From assembly GCA_963677135.2 (NCBI GenBank), contig CAXXLS010000017.1, positions 1 to 64,000 on the forward strand: a DNA stretch of 64,000 nucleotides, in the 5' to 3' direction. Of the stretch, positions 1 to 8,077 are shown one piece after another. The notes beneath the pieces were generated by a model. That model saw only the letters and a program-made list of their open reading frames with translations. It did not search any database and was not told the origin of the DNA. The stretch is from Seleniibacterium sp963677135. GTDB lineage: Bacteria; Desulfobacterota; Desulfuromonadia; Desulfuromonadales; Geopsychrobacteraceae. Position numbers and translations under genes: made by a program. How positions within the stretch are numbered: the stretch's first letter is position 1; each line of letters begins with the position of its first letter.

Positions 1-462
1 ATCGTCGGCGATTGCCCGGCGGTCGGTTCCTGCGGTCAGGAAGATGACCTGCTGGGAAAAAGAGATGGGAATGGGGATCAGCCTGCCTTCGGAAGACTCG
101 CGCAGATGACTCTGGGACATGCGCAGATCGTCTGGCTGCCCGTCGGGGCTGGCGTAATCATCGGCAAAGTAGATTTTCGAGGGAGTCGAGGGGACCGGCA
201 GTGCCAAGAGGTATTCTACCGCCCGGGCCTGGCTCTGCAGGGTCAGCAGAGCCATGGTCCGGTCCCGTTTAAGAATCCGGGCGTAGTCGTCCACCAGGGC
301 GTGCAACAGGGTTTCCGCACCACTGCCGAGGAATGATCGGGTATCTTCGGCCAGCTTGTTGCCAAAATGCAGGATGGACGTCCGCTGAACGAAAAAGCTG
401 ATACTCAGCGGCACCAGGGCGACAAGCAGCAGCAGAATGAGCAGTCTGGTACGGAATTTCAT
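1..462 (-). CDS. membrane-anchored signal transduction protein, N-terminal part (cut by window edge)
   Basis: The reading frame runs from ATG at 462 to the left window edge, giving 154 visible residues. It opens with a short basic stretch and a strongly hydrophobic segment at about residues 7-25, then continues into what looks like an extracytoplasmic sensor region. This is the usual start of a Cache/HAMP-type histidine kinase, diguanylate cyclase or RsbU-like phosphatase. No catalytic domain lies inside the window, so the output activity cannot be named. The gene is transcribed away from the rest of the window, with about 150 bp separating it from the rdgC stop. Confidence 0.6.
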   Translation of the reverse strand, partial: MKFRTRLLILLLLVALVPLSISFFVQRTSILHFGNKLAEDTRSFLGSGAETLLHALVDDYARILKRDRTMALLTLQSQARAVEYLLALPVPSTPSKIYFADDYASPDGQPDDLRMSQSHLRESSEGRLIPIPISFSQQVIFLTAGTDRRAIADD

Positions 463-615
463 TGAGACCTCAATGGGCAACCAGAGTCTTTGGCCTCGAA
501 GGCTGCGGGCGACCCCTTTTGGTCGCCGTCCGACGCCGTCATGGATTCTGGTATAAGCATAGCAGCTATGCCAGCGAATTAAATCGTTTTTTTGAAGTCT
601 TCCCGGGTTGGCCGC

Positions 616-1782
616 CTATTCTTTCAGCCAGACGTTGATGGCCGCCAGGGTGGTTTTCCACTCCGGACCCAGGCGCAGTTCAAGGAAGTCGCGCAACAGA
701 CTGTCGAACATCTGTTCCCCTTCTTCCGTGGCGGCCATCTTGGTCAGAAAGGCGGCAGTGGTCTCTGCCTGAGGATCGTCGTCGGGAGAACTTTCAGGCC
801 GAATCATCGGCGTCCGGTAACTGCCGAACTGGAACCTTTCTCCTTTCAGGGTGAGTTTCCAGGCGTTGTCTTCATCATGCTGGAAATGAAGGATCGCTTC
901 TTCGATCTGCTTGCCCTGCGTCAGGGCCGTCTTGACCTCGGAATAATGGTCCTGGGGCCCGGCCACCACGATTTTCTGAACCCCTTCCTGACCGCCGCCG
1001 ACCAGCACCAGTCGGTTGTCGAGAAAGGCGGTAAAGGGCTGCCTGTCCAACAGAGGGCCTTCGGTTTTGACCTGGTAGCGGGAATCGGAATTCAGGGTCC
1101 GGTAAAACAGCCACAATAAAAAGTCGGTGCCCAGCCAGCGGTTGGCCTCGATCTGCTCAAGGACACTGTCGGTCGCCGCCTGGTTTTCTTTCTGCAACTG
1201 CTCATTGAGCTCTTCCGGCAGGAGCTGCGCCGCCCGGGCCAGGGGGTGCAGCAGTTGCAGTCGCAGTCCCGGAAAGGTCTGGTGAAAGAGCCCCTGGAAG
1301 GTGTCGATAATGGTCTGGCCGAGGGAGCAGAAACGGATCACCTGGCGTTCAGTATCCCAGACCACGTCATAGAAGGACGGGGTCGGCAGGGTCTTGGCCA
1401 GCAGTTGGGTCCTGGCCCGGTCCCGGATCTGTTCCTTCTCAGCTTTCGGTACGTATTTGAGATTCGGTTTCTCGGCCAGGAACTGTTCGCTGAGCCGGCT
1501 GACCTGGCGTTTGAGCAGGGCCGCTGGAATTCGGCGCCGGTCCTGTCTCAGGCTGAAACAGAGAAAATGATCGAACCAGCAGGGGCCGCCGCTTTCGAAA
1601 TCACCATTTTCATAATCCGTGAGCTGAACCCAGCCGGTCGCCAGTTCGTCGGCAGAATTTTCGATAGAACGAAAACCTTCGGCCGACAGCTTGTCCAGAA
1701 GGTCCGTGTATTTTTTCTGCGGATCAAGTTCGCCGCTGACCTGAAAATAGCAAATGCTGGAAGAAGGGGACAGAAAACCCAT
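616..1782 (-). CDS. rdgC: RdgC-family recombination-associated protein
   Basis: The 388-residue product resembles RdgC, a DNA-binding ring protein that modulates RecA-dependent recombination. Family-like features are the GWV motif near residue 49, the R-x-D-x-R-x-IP region near residue 80, the K-x-EK segment, the conserved LLxxxxP stretch and an FxxLFxxTF motif near residue 160. It is longer than E. coli RdgC (about 300 residues), the extra length being C-terminal. I chose ATG 1782 because AAGGAG lies 6 nt upstream; an in-frame ATG at 1806 lacks such a site. It lies 45 bp downstream of the J-domain gene on the same strand, so the two may be cotranscribed. The family call rests on motif memory. 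Confidence 0.7.
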   Translation of the reverse strand: MGFLSPSSSICYFQVSGELDPQKKYTDLLDKLSAEGFRSIENSADELATGWVQLTDYENGDFESGGPCWFDHFLCFSLRQDRRRIPAALLKRQVSRLSEQFLAEKPNLKYVPKAEKEQIRDRARTQLLAKTLPTPSFYDVVWDTERQVIRFCSLGQTIIDTFQGLFHQTFPGLRLQLLHPLARAAQLLPEELNEQLQKENQAATDSVLEQIEANRWLGTDFLLWLFYRTLNSDSRYQVKTEGPLLDRQPFTAFLDNRLVLVGGGQEGVQKIVVAGPQDHYSEVKTALTQGKQIEEAILHFQHDEDNAWKLTLKGERFQFGSYRTPMIRPESSPDDDPQAETTAAFLTKMAATEEGEQMFDSLLRDFLELRLGPEWKTTLAAINVWLKE

Positions 1783-1827
1783 GAAAACTCCTTGTGGATG
1801 AAACAATAAAGAGGTTTTTGCGATGAC

Positions 1828-2598
1828 TTATTGACGATGGTAGTAGTAAAACTGGTCTGAGAAGCCGCGTCCGTAGGTGCGGTTGTGCTCGGCCAGCTGC
1901 TGCAGCAAATCCTGCAGGGTCGCTTCATCAAAGAACCCCTCCTCGACGAAGTAGCGCCCCAGCTGCTGCTGTTTGCTGCGCTGAAAATAGAGCAGGGTGC
2001 GAACCTGCCGGGAACTGAGAATGCCGAGCTGCTCGGCCCGCTCGCCGAAACGGGCGATCCCTCTGCGATTTTGTAGAATCGTCCGGATTTCCCGGTCGTT
2101 GAGCCAGCCCCACCGGCGGGCAATCTCGCCGATCATGGGCCGTTGCTGGCGCTGCCAGACGATTGCGGCGATCAGGGCGTTGAAAGGGACAAGCTTGAGA
2201 TAGTAGAGAAACAGCCCGAACTGCAGTGGCCGGGCCGGTAGCAGAGTCTTTTGGGGGCGCCACTGAGGTGGTTCCTGATGCTGGCGGGGCGGAGCGCTGC
2301 GGGCTGCAGAGTGGGCTCTGGCGGTACTGGCCTGAGGCATGCTTCTTCTTTGCTTCAGGTAGGTCTGAACGGTCTGATGGGCCTGGTTCAGATCCTGGAA
2401 CAGCCGGTGTTGCCTGGCCTGAATGCTGGACGATGATACGGCAAAGCGATCGGGATGAATGACTTTGGCTTTTCTGCGATAAGCAGACCGGACTCCAGCC
2501 GGTTGCAGATAAGCGAGAAATTCCTGGTTAAGATTGGGCTCGGGGCCGAAAAGAGTGCGACACGCGCGAAAAACTTCTGCTTCTGTCACCTGGAGCAT
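1828..2598 (-). CDS. J-domain (DnaJ-like) protein with C-terminal repeat region
   Basis: The 256-residue protein begins with a J-like domain. An HPD tripeptide at residues 48-50 sits between a basic helix and a second helix, as in Hsp70 co-chaperones. There is no Gly/Phe region, zinc-finger or substrate-binding domain of DnaJ. A Ser/Ala/Pro/Gln-rich linker (about 85-120) leads to a helical C-terminal half in which three segments share an 'IG-aliphatic ... G-aliphatic-L ... aliphatic-L' pattern around residues 155-235. It is probably a specialised J protein recruiting DnaK to one client or process. The client is unknown; the downstream RdgC homologue is the only contextual hint. Confidence 0.6.
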   Translation of the reverse strand: MLQVTEAEVFRACRTLFGPEPNLNQEFLAYLQPAGVRSAYRRKAKVIHPDRFAVSSSSIQARQHRLFQDLNQAHQTVQTYLKQRRSMPQASTARAHSAARSAPPRQHQEPPQWRPQKTLLPARPLQFGLFLYYLKLVPFNALIAAIVWQRQQRPMIGEIARRWGWLNDREIRTILQNRRGIARFGERAEQLGILSSRQVRTLLYFQRSKQQQLGRYFVEEGFFDEATLQDLLQQLAEHNRTYGRGFSDQFYYYHRQ

Positions 2599-2695
2599 GA
2601 AAGACGTCCTGCTGTCCTTGGTTGGTCTGGATGGTTTGCTGAATCAATGATCCTTATAGCCTAGAACCGGACGGCTGACAAGCAAGAAGAGATCA

Positions 2696-3409
2696 TCATT
2701 GATTCGAGTGGGCCTGTCCTTTCTGATCGTTGATAAAATCTTCGATACGCTGCTGGTCCTCTGCGAGAATATTGATGAAGCGCATACCGGCGGTCATGAT
2801 CGATTCGTCCGGGGAACAGGTCCAGACGACCTCGGCAATGGTGCAGACCGGCGGCTTGCCGTCGTTGAGATTGATCAGGATCAGGCACAGTTCGCCCTGG
2901 CTTGCCGGTGGTTTGATGGTCAGCCGGATGCCCCCGGAACTGATGTTGACCTTGACCTTCTGAAACCCTTCGAACAGGACCGGCGCCTCCGGATTGTTGA
3001 GGACCTGAAGGTTTTTTTCCCAGATTTCCCTCATGGTCTGCAGCGTTTTCGCGGCGCGGCTGAAGCGGATTCCGAGTTCACAGTCAAAGCGCTGACTGAT
3101 ACGGCGCTGGAACATTTCCAGTTCGGGGTCCAGCTGCAGGGAAAACTGGCTGCCGCTGATCCGTTCCTGAAATCTGCCGTTGGCACGAATGCCCAGGCCG
3201 AGAGCTTCGGTAGTGATTTCGAAAGTCGAGTTGTCCTCAAAAGGATACTGATCGACGGCGTCCGCTCCATAGGGGAGTGAAACGACGAGCTGGTTGCCGT
3301 TGATCGAGGCGGCGAAAACAGAGATAAGCTCGGTTCTTCCATCCTGTTTCGGGTTGGTGGCCTTTAACAGGAGTTGCTGGCCGGATTTAAAATAACGCTG
3401 GAATTTCAT
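2696..3409 (-). CDS. PilZ-domain c-di-GMP-binding protein, YcgR-like
   Basis: The protein has 237 residues from ATG 3409 (an upstream in-frame TTG at 3445 is possible). The N-terminal half resembles a YcgR-N beta domain. The C-terminal half is a PilZ domain with both c-di-GMP motifs: an RxxxR (R-I-S-Q-R) at about residues 103-107 and a later N-I-S-S-G-G matching the [D/N]xSxxG signature. Proteins of this type act as c-di-GMP effectors for motility, pili or matrix. No flagellar or pilus gene is adjacent, so the target is not indicated. An upstream GGA about 9 nt before the ATG is a weak ribosome site. Confidence 0.75.
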   Translation of the reverse strand: MKFQRYFKSGQQLLLKATNPKQDGRTELISVFAASINGNQLVVSLPYGADAVDQYPFEDNSTFEITTEALGLGIRANGRFQERISGSQFSLQLDPELEMFQRRISQRFDCELGIRFSRAAKTLQTMREIWEKNLQVLNNPEAPVLFEGFQKVKVNISSGGIRLTIKPPASQGELCLILINLNDGKPPVCTIAEVVWTCSPDESIMTAGMRFINILAEDQQRIEDFINDQKGQAHSNQ

Positions 3410-3576
3410 GAGGTCTGATCCGTTAATATTATTTTTGATGGGCAATCCCAGTGAACTTGACTAGTATATTTACTTTTGGTGATAAGAACAAATTAATTTT
3501 CATGAAAATGGGACCTGCTCTGCCGCGGTCAGCGCTGCACGGCAGGATTTCGGCAACTCTTTAACAGGTCATCAGC

Positions 3577-4683
3577 ATGGCTCGTGAGAACATCTATTTT
3601 ATTGTGACCCCACCCGGACTCGAACAGATCTGTGCCGGCGAAGTTCGCTCCCTGGGAATTGAGCCGCTCTCAATCAGCTCCTGCGGGCTTGAATTTGCGG
3701 GCGGCTTGCGGGAATTGTACCTTGCCAATCTCTGGTTGCGGTCGGCCTCACGCATTCTGGTGCGGCTGGGAGAGATCAGTGCCCGGGATTTTCCCAGTCT
3801 GTTTCAGAAACTGGCGAAACTGCCCTGGGGGCGTTTTGTCAAACCGGGGCAGGATTGTCGGGTCAGTGTTTCCTGTCACTCGTCCCGGTTGAATCATAGC
3901 GGTCGTATCGCCGATACCTGCCGAAAGGCGATTGTCCGGGCTCTGGGCCAGGATTTTTCCGGGGAAGCGGAGGTGCGGATTTATCTGCGCTTTGTCGACG
4001 ATCGCTGCCAGGTCTCCGTCGACAGTTCCGGGGAGCACCTGCATCGACGTGGCTATCGCCAGGCTCACGGCGCCGCGCCGCTGCGCGAAACCCTGGCGGC
4101 GGGCTGCCTGCTCGCCTGCGGTTATGACGGCAGGCGGCCGCTGATCGACCTGATGACCGGTTCCGGGACCTTTGCCCTGGAGGCGGCCATGATCGCCCTC
4201 AACAGGGCCCCGGGGCTGACGCGGTCATTTACCTTCATGGACTGGCCCAAATTTCGGCCGGGACTGTGGCAGCAGGTCTGCGATGAGGCGGTCAGCCGGC
4301 AGCATAAAACCATGCCCGCCTCGATTGTTGCCGTGGACAGCAATCCTAAGGCGATCGCCGCAGCCGAGGCCAACCTGGTTTCGGCCGGCGTGCAGGAGAA
4401 GATCGACCTGCGATGCTGCGCCATGCAGGAGCTTGAGGCGGTCGGCGAGGAGGGTCTGCTCATCTGCAACCCTCCCTATGGCGAACGGATCGGCAGACAT
4501 GCCGCCCTGACGGCCCTTTACCGGGATCTGGGCCATGTTTATGGCCAGCGCTTCTCTTCCTGGCGAGGGGCCATCTTGTGCCCGGACGGCGTCCTGCTTA
4601 GAGCGACGCGCTTGCCGATGGAGCCATTGCTCAGGTTGAGTAACGGCGGGATTCGGGTCGGACTGTTCCGAAAAAAGAGCTGA
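3577..4683 (+). CDS. THUMP-domain class I RNA methyltransferase (RlmL-N/YpsC-like)
   Basis: The 368-residue protein has a THUMP RNA-binding domain at about residues 50-155 followed by an UPF0020/RlmL-type Rossmann methyltransferase. Motif I is the D-L-M-T-G-S-G-T-F stretch at 191-199, and the catalytic N-P-P-Y-G-E sits at 298-303, diagnostic of N2-guanine or N6-adenine amino methylation in RNA. The family methylates 23S rRNA guanine (E. coli RlmL G2445). This protein lacks the second methyltransferase half of E. coli RlmL, so the target is inferred. It precedes rpsU, which has its own promoter. Confidence 0.8.
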   Translation: MARENIYFIVTPPGLEQICAGEVRSLGIEPLSISSCGLEFAGGLRELYLANLWLRSASRILVRLGEISARDFPSLFQKLAKLPWGRFVKPGQDCRVSVSCHSSRLNHSGRIADTCRKAIVRALGQDFSGEAEVRIYLRFVDDRCQVSVDSSGEHLHRRGYRQAHGAAPLRETLAAGCLLACGYDGRRPLIDLMTGSGTFALEAAMIALNRAPGLTRSFTFMDWPKFRPGLWQQVCDEAVSRQHKTMPASIVAVDSNPKAIAAAEANLVSAGVQEKIDLRCCAMQELEAVGEEGLLICNPPYGERIGRHAALTALYRDLGHVYGQRFSSWRGAILCPDGVLLRATRLPMEPLLRLSNGGIRVGLFRKKS

Positions 4684-4705
4684 ATGCAGGTCTCCATGAA
4701 AAACC

Positions 4706-4734
4706 TTGACATGGATGAGGATGACAGGTATAAA
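4706..4734 (+). promoter_or_regulatory. sigma-70-type promoter for rpsU
   Basis: TTGACA (4706-4711) and TATAAA (4729-4734) are separated by exactly 17 bp, a near-perfect housekeeping promoter. It lies just after the methyltransferase stop codon and about 57 bp before the rpsU start. Confidence 0.75.
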
Positions 4735-4790
4735 TTCGGGCTCTTGCAGTTCGCACTGTAAAGATAAAACGGAAAGCGGGGTGATTGTTC

Positions 4791-4988
4791 GTGGAAATCA
4801 CTGTTATTGATGGTAACGTCGAAAAGGCGATTAAAGTCCTCAAGCGCAAGCTGCAGCAGGAAGGTCTTTTTCGTGAAATGAAGCAGCGCAAATTTTACGA
4901 AAAGCCGAGCATCAAGCGTAAGCGCAAAGAGAAGGAAGCTCAGCGTCGTCTGCGCAAGAAGATGCGCGCCATGAAGCGCTTCAGCTAA
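4791..4988 (+). CDS. rpsU: 30S ribosomal protein S21
   Basis: This is a 65-residue, very basic protein with the S21 opening (M-E-I-T-V-I-D-G-N) and the Lys/Arg-rich helical tail ending in M-K-R-F-S. S21 assists base pairing of mRNA with the 16S 3' end on the small subunit. The start is GTG 4791, with GGGG about 9 nt upstream; an in-frame TTG at 4785 would lie too close to that site. The gene is flanked by its own promoter and a strong intrinsic terminator, so it is a single-gene unit. Confidence 0.93.
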   Translation: MEITVIDGNVEKAIKVLKRKLQQEGLFREMKQRKFYEKPSIKRKRKEKEAQRRLRKKMRAMKRFS

Positions 4989-4996
4989 ACACTCTG

Positions 4997-5029
4997 AAAA
5001 AGACCGGTCATGTTGACCGGTCTTTTTTT
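4997..5029 (+). terminator. intrinsic terminator after rpsU
   Basis: A GC-containing stem, AGACCGGTCA paired with TGACCGGTCT around a three-base loop, is followed by a run of seven T. It starts 8 bp after the rpsU stop codon. Confidence 0.85.
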
Positions 5030-5054
5030 GTTTGCCCGCCGGATTGCGTGGGTA

Positions 5055-5092
5055 TTAAAAAAAAGCCCTTCAGGCGCTGAAGGGCTTTTTTC
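5055..5092 (-). terminator. intrinsic terminator, bidirectional, between rpsU and the long GAPDH gene
   Basis: AAGCCCTTCA and TGAAGGGCTT form a perfect stem with a short loop, flanked by A-runs on the left and T-runs on the right, so it can act in both directions. It lies about 78 bp beyond the minus-strand GAPDH stop codon and would end that transcript. Confidence 0.8.
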
Positions 5093-5169
5093 GTATGCAT
5101 GTCGCAGGGGCGTTCCGGGGGCAGGGCGCTGGTGCTGAGCACGGAAACCGCGCCCTGTCATACCGCAAC

Positions 5170-6612
5170 CTATTTCGGCCAGTTCTCCAGCCCCAACCCT
5201 GAAACCTGGCGAACAATTCTGACCACCTGATGGCTGTAGCCGTATTCGTTGTCATACCAGACGTACAGCACACAACGGTTCCCTTCGACGATGGTGGCCA
5301 GGGAATCGACGATCCCGGCGTAGGTTGATCCCACCATGTCGGTGGAAACCGCTTCCGGGGAGTTGGTGTAATCGATCTGATCCTGCAGCGGGGAGTCAAG
5401 GGACATGGTCCGCAGGTAGGTGTTCAGCTCCTCGACGCTGGTGCCCTTGTTCAGGGTCAGGTTCAGGATGGCCAGGGACACGTTGGGAGTGGGAACCCTG
5501 ATGGCATTCCCGGTCAGTTTGCCGGCCAGCTCGGGCAGAGCCTTGGCGACGGCTTTGGCGGCCCCGGTCTCGGTGATGACCATGTTCAGGGCGGCACTGC
5601 GCCCACGGCGTTCCTTTTTATGATAGTTGTCGATGAGGTTCTGGTCGTTGGTGTAGCTGTGACAGGTCTCGACATGGCCGAACTCGATGCCGTACTGATC
5701 GTGGACCGCTTTTAGCACCGGGACGATGGCGTTGGTGGTACAGCTGGCGGCTGACAGGATGGGTTCGTTCGGGTCGATCTGCCCGTTGTTGACGCCATAG
5801 ACGATGTTGGGAATGTCCCCTTTTCCCGGAGCTGTCAGCAGCACTTGGCTGACACCCTTGGCTTTCAGGTGCAGCCCCAGCCCTTCCCGGTCCCGCCATT
5901 TGCCGGTGTTGTCGATGACGATGGCATTTTCGATGTCGTACTGGGAATAATCGATTTCATCAGGGCTGTTGGCGTAAATGATCCGGATCATGTTGCCGTT
6001 GGCGATGATGGCATTCTCCTCTTCGTCAACGCGGATGGTGCCGTTGAAATGGCCATGAACCGAGTCGCGGCGCAGCAGGCTGGCGCGCTTCATCAGATCA
6101 TCGTCGCTGCCCTTGCGGACAACGGCCGCCCTGACGCGCAGCTTGTTCCCTCCGCCGGCCTGTTCAATCAGAATCCTGGCCAGCAGTCGGCCGATCCGGC
6201 CGAATCCGTAGAGCACCACATCCCGTGGTTCGCTGAGCTGACTGCTCTTGCCGGTGTTGAGCCCCTTGAGCTGCTCGGCGACAAAGCTCCTGATGTCGCC
6301 ACCGGCGCTTTCCTGGTAGCGCAGCACCAACTTGGCAAGGTCGACGCGGGCGGGAGCCAGGTCCATGTCGACCATGGCCTGCAGAATCGGATAGGTATCC
6401 TTGACCCAGATCTCCCGATCGATAATCTGGCGTGCGAAACGATGCACTCTGAGAATGTCATTGATGGACTGATTGACCAGGCTGCGATCGAACACCGTAC
6501 AAATCACCTCGTGGTCTCGGTAAAGCTTACCGATCAAAGGGGTCATTGCTTCTGCGATCGCTTCCCGTTCTTTCCATTCCTTGAAATATTTGTCCGTTTT
6601 AGCGTCTACCAT
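5170..6612 (-). CDS. glyceraldehyde-3-phosphate dehydrogenase, long form with N-terminal extension
   Basis: The 480-residue protein carries about 125 extra N-terminal residues before a normal GAPDH body. The NAD(P)-binding G-F-G-R-I-G motif is near residue 136 and the catalytic cysteine is in S-A-A-S-C-T-T-N. A phosphorylating GAPDH interconverts glyceraldehyde-3-phosphate and 1,3-bisphosphoglycerate; long forms like this occur in Pseudomonas and other bacteria, often seen as gluconeogenic. It is divergent from the aldolase gene across 261 bp. A second GAPDH of ordinary length occurs at 58595 in the ars operon. Coenzyme preference is not readable here. Confidence 0.88.
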   Translation of the reverse strand: MVDAKTDKYFKEWKEREAIAEAMTPLIGKLYRDHEVICTVFDRSLVNQSINDILRVHRFARQIIDREIWVKDTYPILQAMVDMDLAPARVDLAKLVLRYQESAGGDIRSFVAEQLKGLNTGKSSQLSEPRDVVLYGFGRIGRLLARILIEQAGGGNKLRVRAAVVRKGSDDDLMKRASLLRRDSVHGHFNGTIRVDEEENAIIANGNMIRIIYANSPDEIDYSQYDIENAIVIDNTGKWRDREGLGLHLKAKGVSQVLLTAPGKGDIPNIVYGVNNGQIDPNEPILSAASCTTNAIVPVLKAVHDQYGIEFGHVETCHSYTNDQNLIDNYHKKERRGRSAALNMVITETGAAKAVAKALPELAGKLTGNAIRVPTPNVSLAILNLTLNKGTSVEELNTYLRTMSLDSPLQDQIDYTNSPEAVSTDMVGSTYAGIVDSLATIVEGNRCVLYVWYDNEYGYSHQVVRIVRQVSGLGLENWPK

Positions 6613-6794
6613 CTCCAGCCCGTCCTTTCAATTTCATAAAAAATAATCAGAATGGTTGCAGTGATTTCAGGGCGTCCCTTTTCGCCCTCCGCAAACGAGC
6701 GTATACTAAATGAGGCAGCAGGCTATTGCAACCTCATATATGGAGAAAAATTATCGCAATCCCCTGCGACCTTCACTGGACAACGGAAAGGCCG

Positions 6795-6812
6795 ATTGAT
6801 AAAACTATCAAT
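6795..6812. promoter_or_regulatory. palindrome in the divergent GAPDH/aldolase promoter region
   Basis: ATTGATA and TATCAAT form perfect 7-bp arms around AAAC, 62 bp before the aldolase start. It resembles an FNR/CRP-type box, but the TTGAT and ATCAA halves are 6 bp apart instead of 4. It could bind a dimeric regulator of both glycolytic genes. Confidence 0.35.
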
Positions 6813-6873
6813 GTATATTTATTGCGGTCTTTTCTAAAGAGACGTTCATTTTCCAAAACGGGGAGGATTATCA

Positions 6874-7854
6874 ATGAGCAAAGCAGTCAGTTATAAGGAC
6901 ATAGGCCTGGTCAATTCACGTGAGATTTTCCGTAAAGCGGTTGACGGCGGCTATGCTATTCCGGCTTATAACTTTAATAATCTTGAGCAGTTGCAGGCGA
7001 TTATCACGGCTTGTGCAGAAACCCGCTCGCCGGTTATTCTGCAGGTCAGCAAGGGGGCCCGCAATTATGCCAATGAGACCATGCTTCGCTACATGGCCAT
7101 GGGGGCGGTTGAAATGGCCCGTGAAATGGGCTCCGATATCCCGATTGTGCTGCATCTCGATCATGGCGATTCGTTTGAAACCTGCAAAAGCTGTATCGAT
7201 TCAGGGTTCTCGTCGGTCATGATCGATGGGTCCCATCTCCCTTACGAAGAAAATGTCGCCCTGACCCGCCAGGTTGTCGAATACGCTCACCAGTTCGATG
7301 TGACCGTCGAAGGGGAACTGGGGGTTCTGGCCGGTATCGAGGATGACGTGGTTGCCGAACATTCGTCCTACACCCGTCCCGATGAGGTGGAGGACTTCGT
7401 CAAGAAAACCGGCGTCGATTCCCTGGCGATCTCTATCGGGACCAGTCATGGCGCCTATAAGTTCAAGCTCAAGGAAGGCGAGGAGGTCCCGCCCCTGCGC
7501 TTCGATATTCTCGCCGAGTGCGAGGAACGGATTCCCGGTTTTCCCATCGTTCTTCACGGGGCCTCGAGCGTCGTTCCCGAATATGTCGAACTGATCAACA
7601 AGTACGGCGGCAAGATGGACGGTGCCGTCGGGGTTCCCGAGGATCAGTTGCGCAGGGCGGCCGCCAGCGCGGTCTGCAAGATCAACATCGATTCGGACGG
7701 ACGGCTTGCCGTGACCGCCAAAGTCAGGGAGTATCTGGCCAACGACCCGGCTGAGTTCGATCCCCGTAAATATCTCGGCGCGGCCCGGAAAGAACTGATC
7801 AGCCTGATCAAGCACAAGAATGAAACCGTACTGGGGAGTGCCGGCAAAGCCTGA
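6874..7854 (+). CDS. fba: class II fructose-bisphosphate aldolase
   Basis: The 326-residue protein is a zinc-dependent aldolase that joins dihydroxyacetone phosphate and glyceraldehyde-3-phosphate, in glycolysis or gluconeogenesis. Characteristic elements are A-I-P-A-Y-N-F-N-N near residue 29, the zinc-site H-L-D-H-G-D near 95, V-E-G-E-L-G near 150, the S-I-G-T-S-H-G-A-Y loop near 190 and the G-A-S-S-V region near 230. The start has a strong GGGGAGG site. It is monocistronic, divergent from the GAPDH gene, and ends in a clear terminator. Confidence 0.93.
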   Translation: MSKAVSYKDIGLVNSREIFRKAVDGGYAIPAYNFNNLEQLQAIITACAETRSPVILQVSKGARNYANETMLRYMAMGAVEMAREMGSDIPIVLHLDHGDSFETCKSCIDSGFSSVMIDGSHLPYEENVALTRQVVEYAHQFDVTVEGELGVLAGIEDDVVAEHSSYTRPDEVEDFVKKTGVDSLAISIGTSHGAYKFKLKEGEEVPPLRFDILAECEERIPGFPIVLHGASSVVPEYVELINKYGGKMDGAVGVPEDQLRRAAASAVCKINIDSDGRLAVTAKVREYLANDPAEFDPRKYLGAARKELISLIKHKNETVLGSAGKA

Positions 7855-7875
7855 TCCCGGCCATCGGATAGCTGT

Positions 7876-7915
7876 ATCGAAAAAGCCGTCGCTGTCACGC
7901 GACGGCTTTTTCGAT
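7876..7915 (+). terminator. intrinsic terminator after fba
   Basis: A long perfect stem, ATCGAAAAAGCCGTCGC paired with its complement around a six-base loop, lies 22 bp after the fba stop. Its right arm includes five T. It insulates the aldolase gene from the radical SAM gene downstream. Confidence 0.85.
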
Positions 7916-8077
7916 GGCCCTTGCCCTTTTTTCTTCCCATGGACATGGCGGACCAGAAAAAAATCTGGAACCGCCGCAGCTGAGCACCTATGATGGGGGC
8001 GTCGTTTTTCACTGGCGTGTCATGCCGTCCCTGGGGCGGCACGGTGTTTGGCTTTCATTTGTATCGAGGTAACAAAA

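Noticed and set aside
592..1119. Plus-strand open frame over the rdgC 3' end
   Set aside because: It is antisense to RdgC, has no ribosome site and no recognisable domain.
6795..6812. Canonical FNR box upstream of fba
   Set aside because: The TTGAT and ATCAA halves are 6 bp apart instead of 4, so it is reported only as a palindrome.
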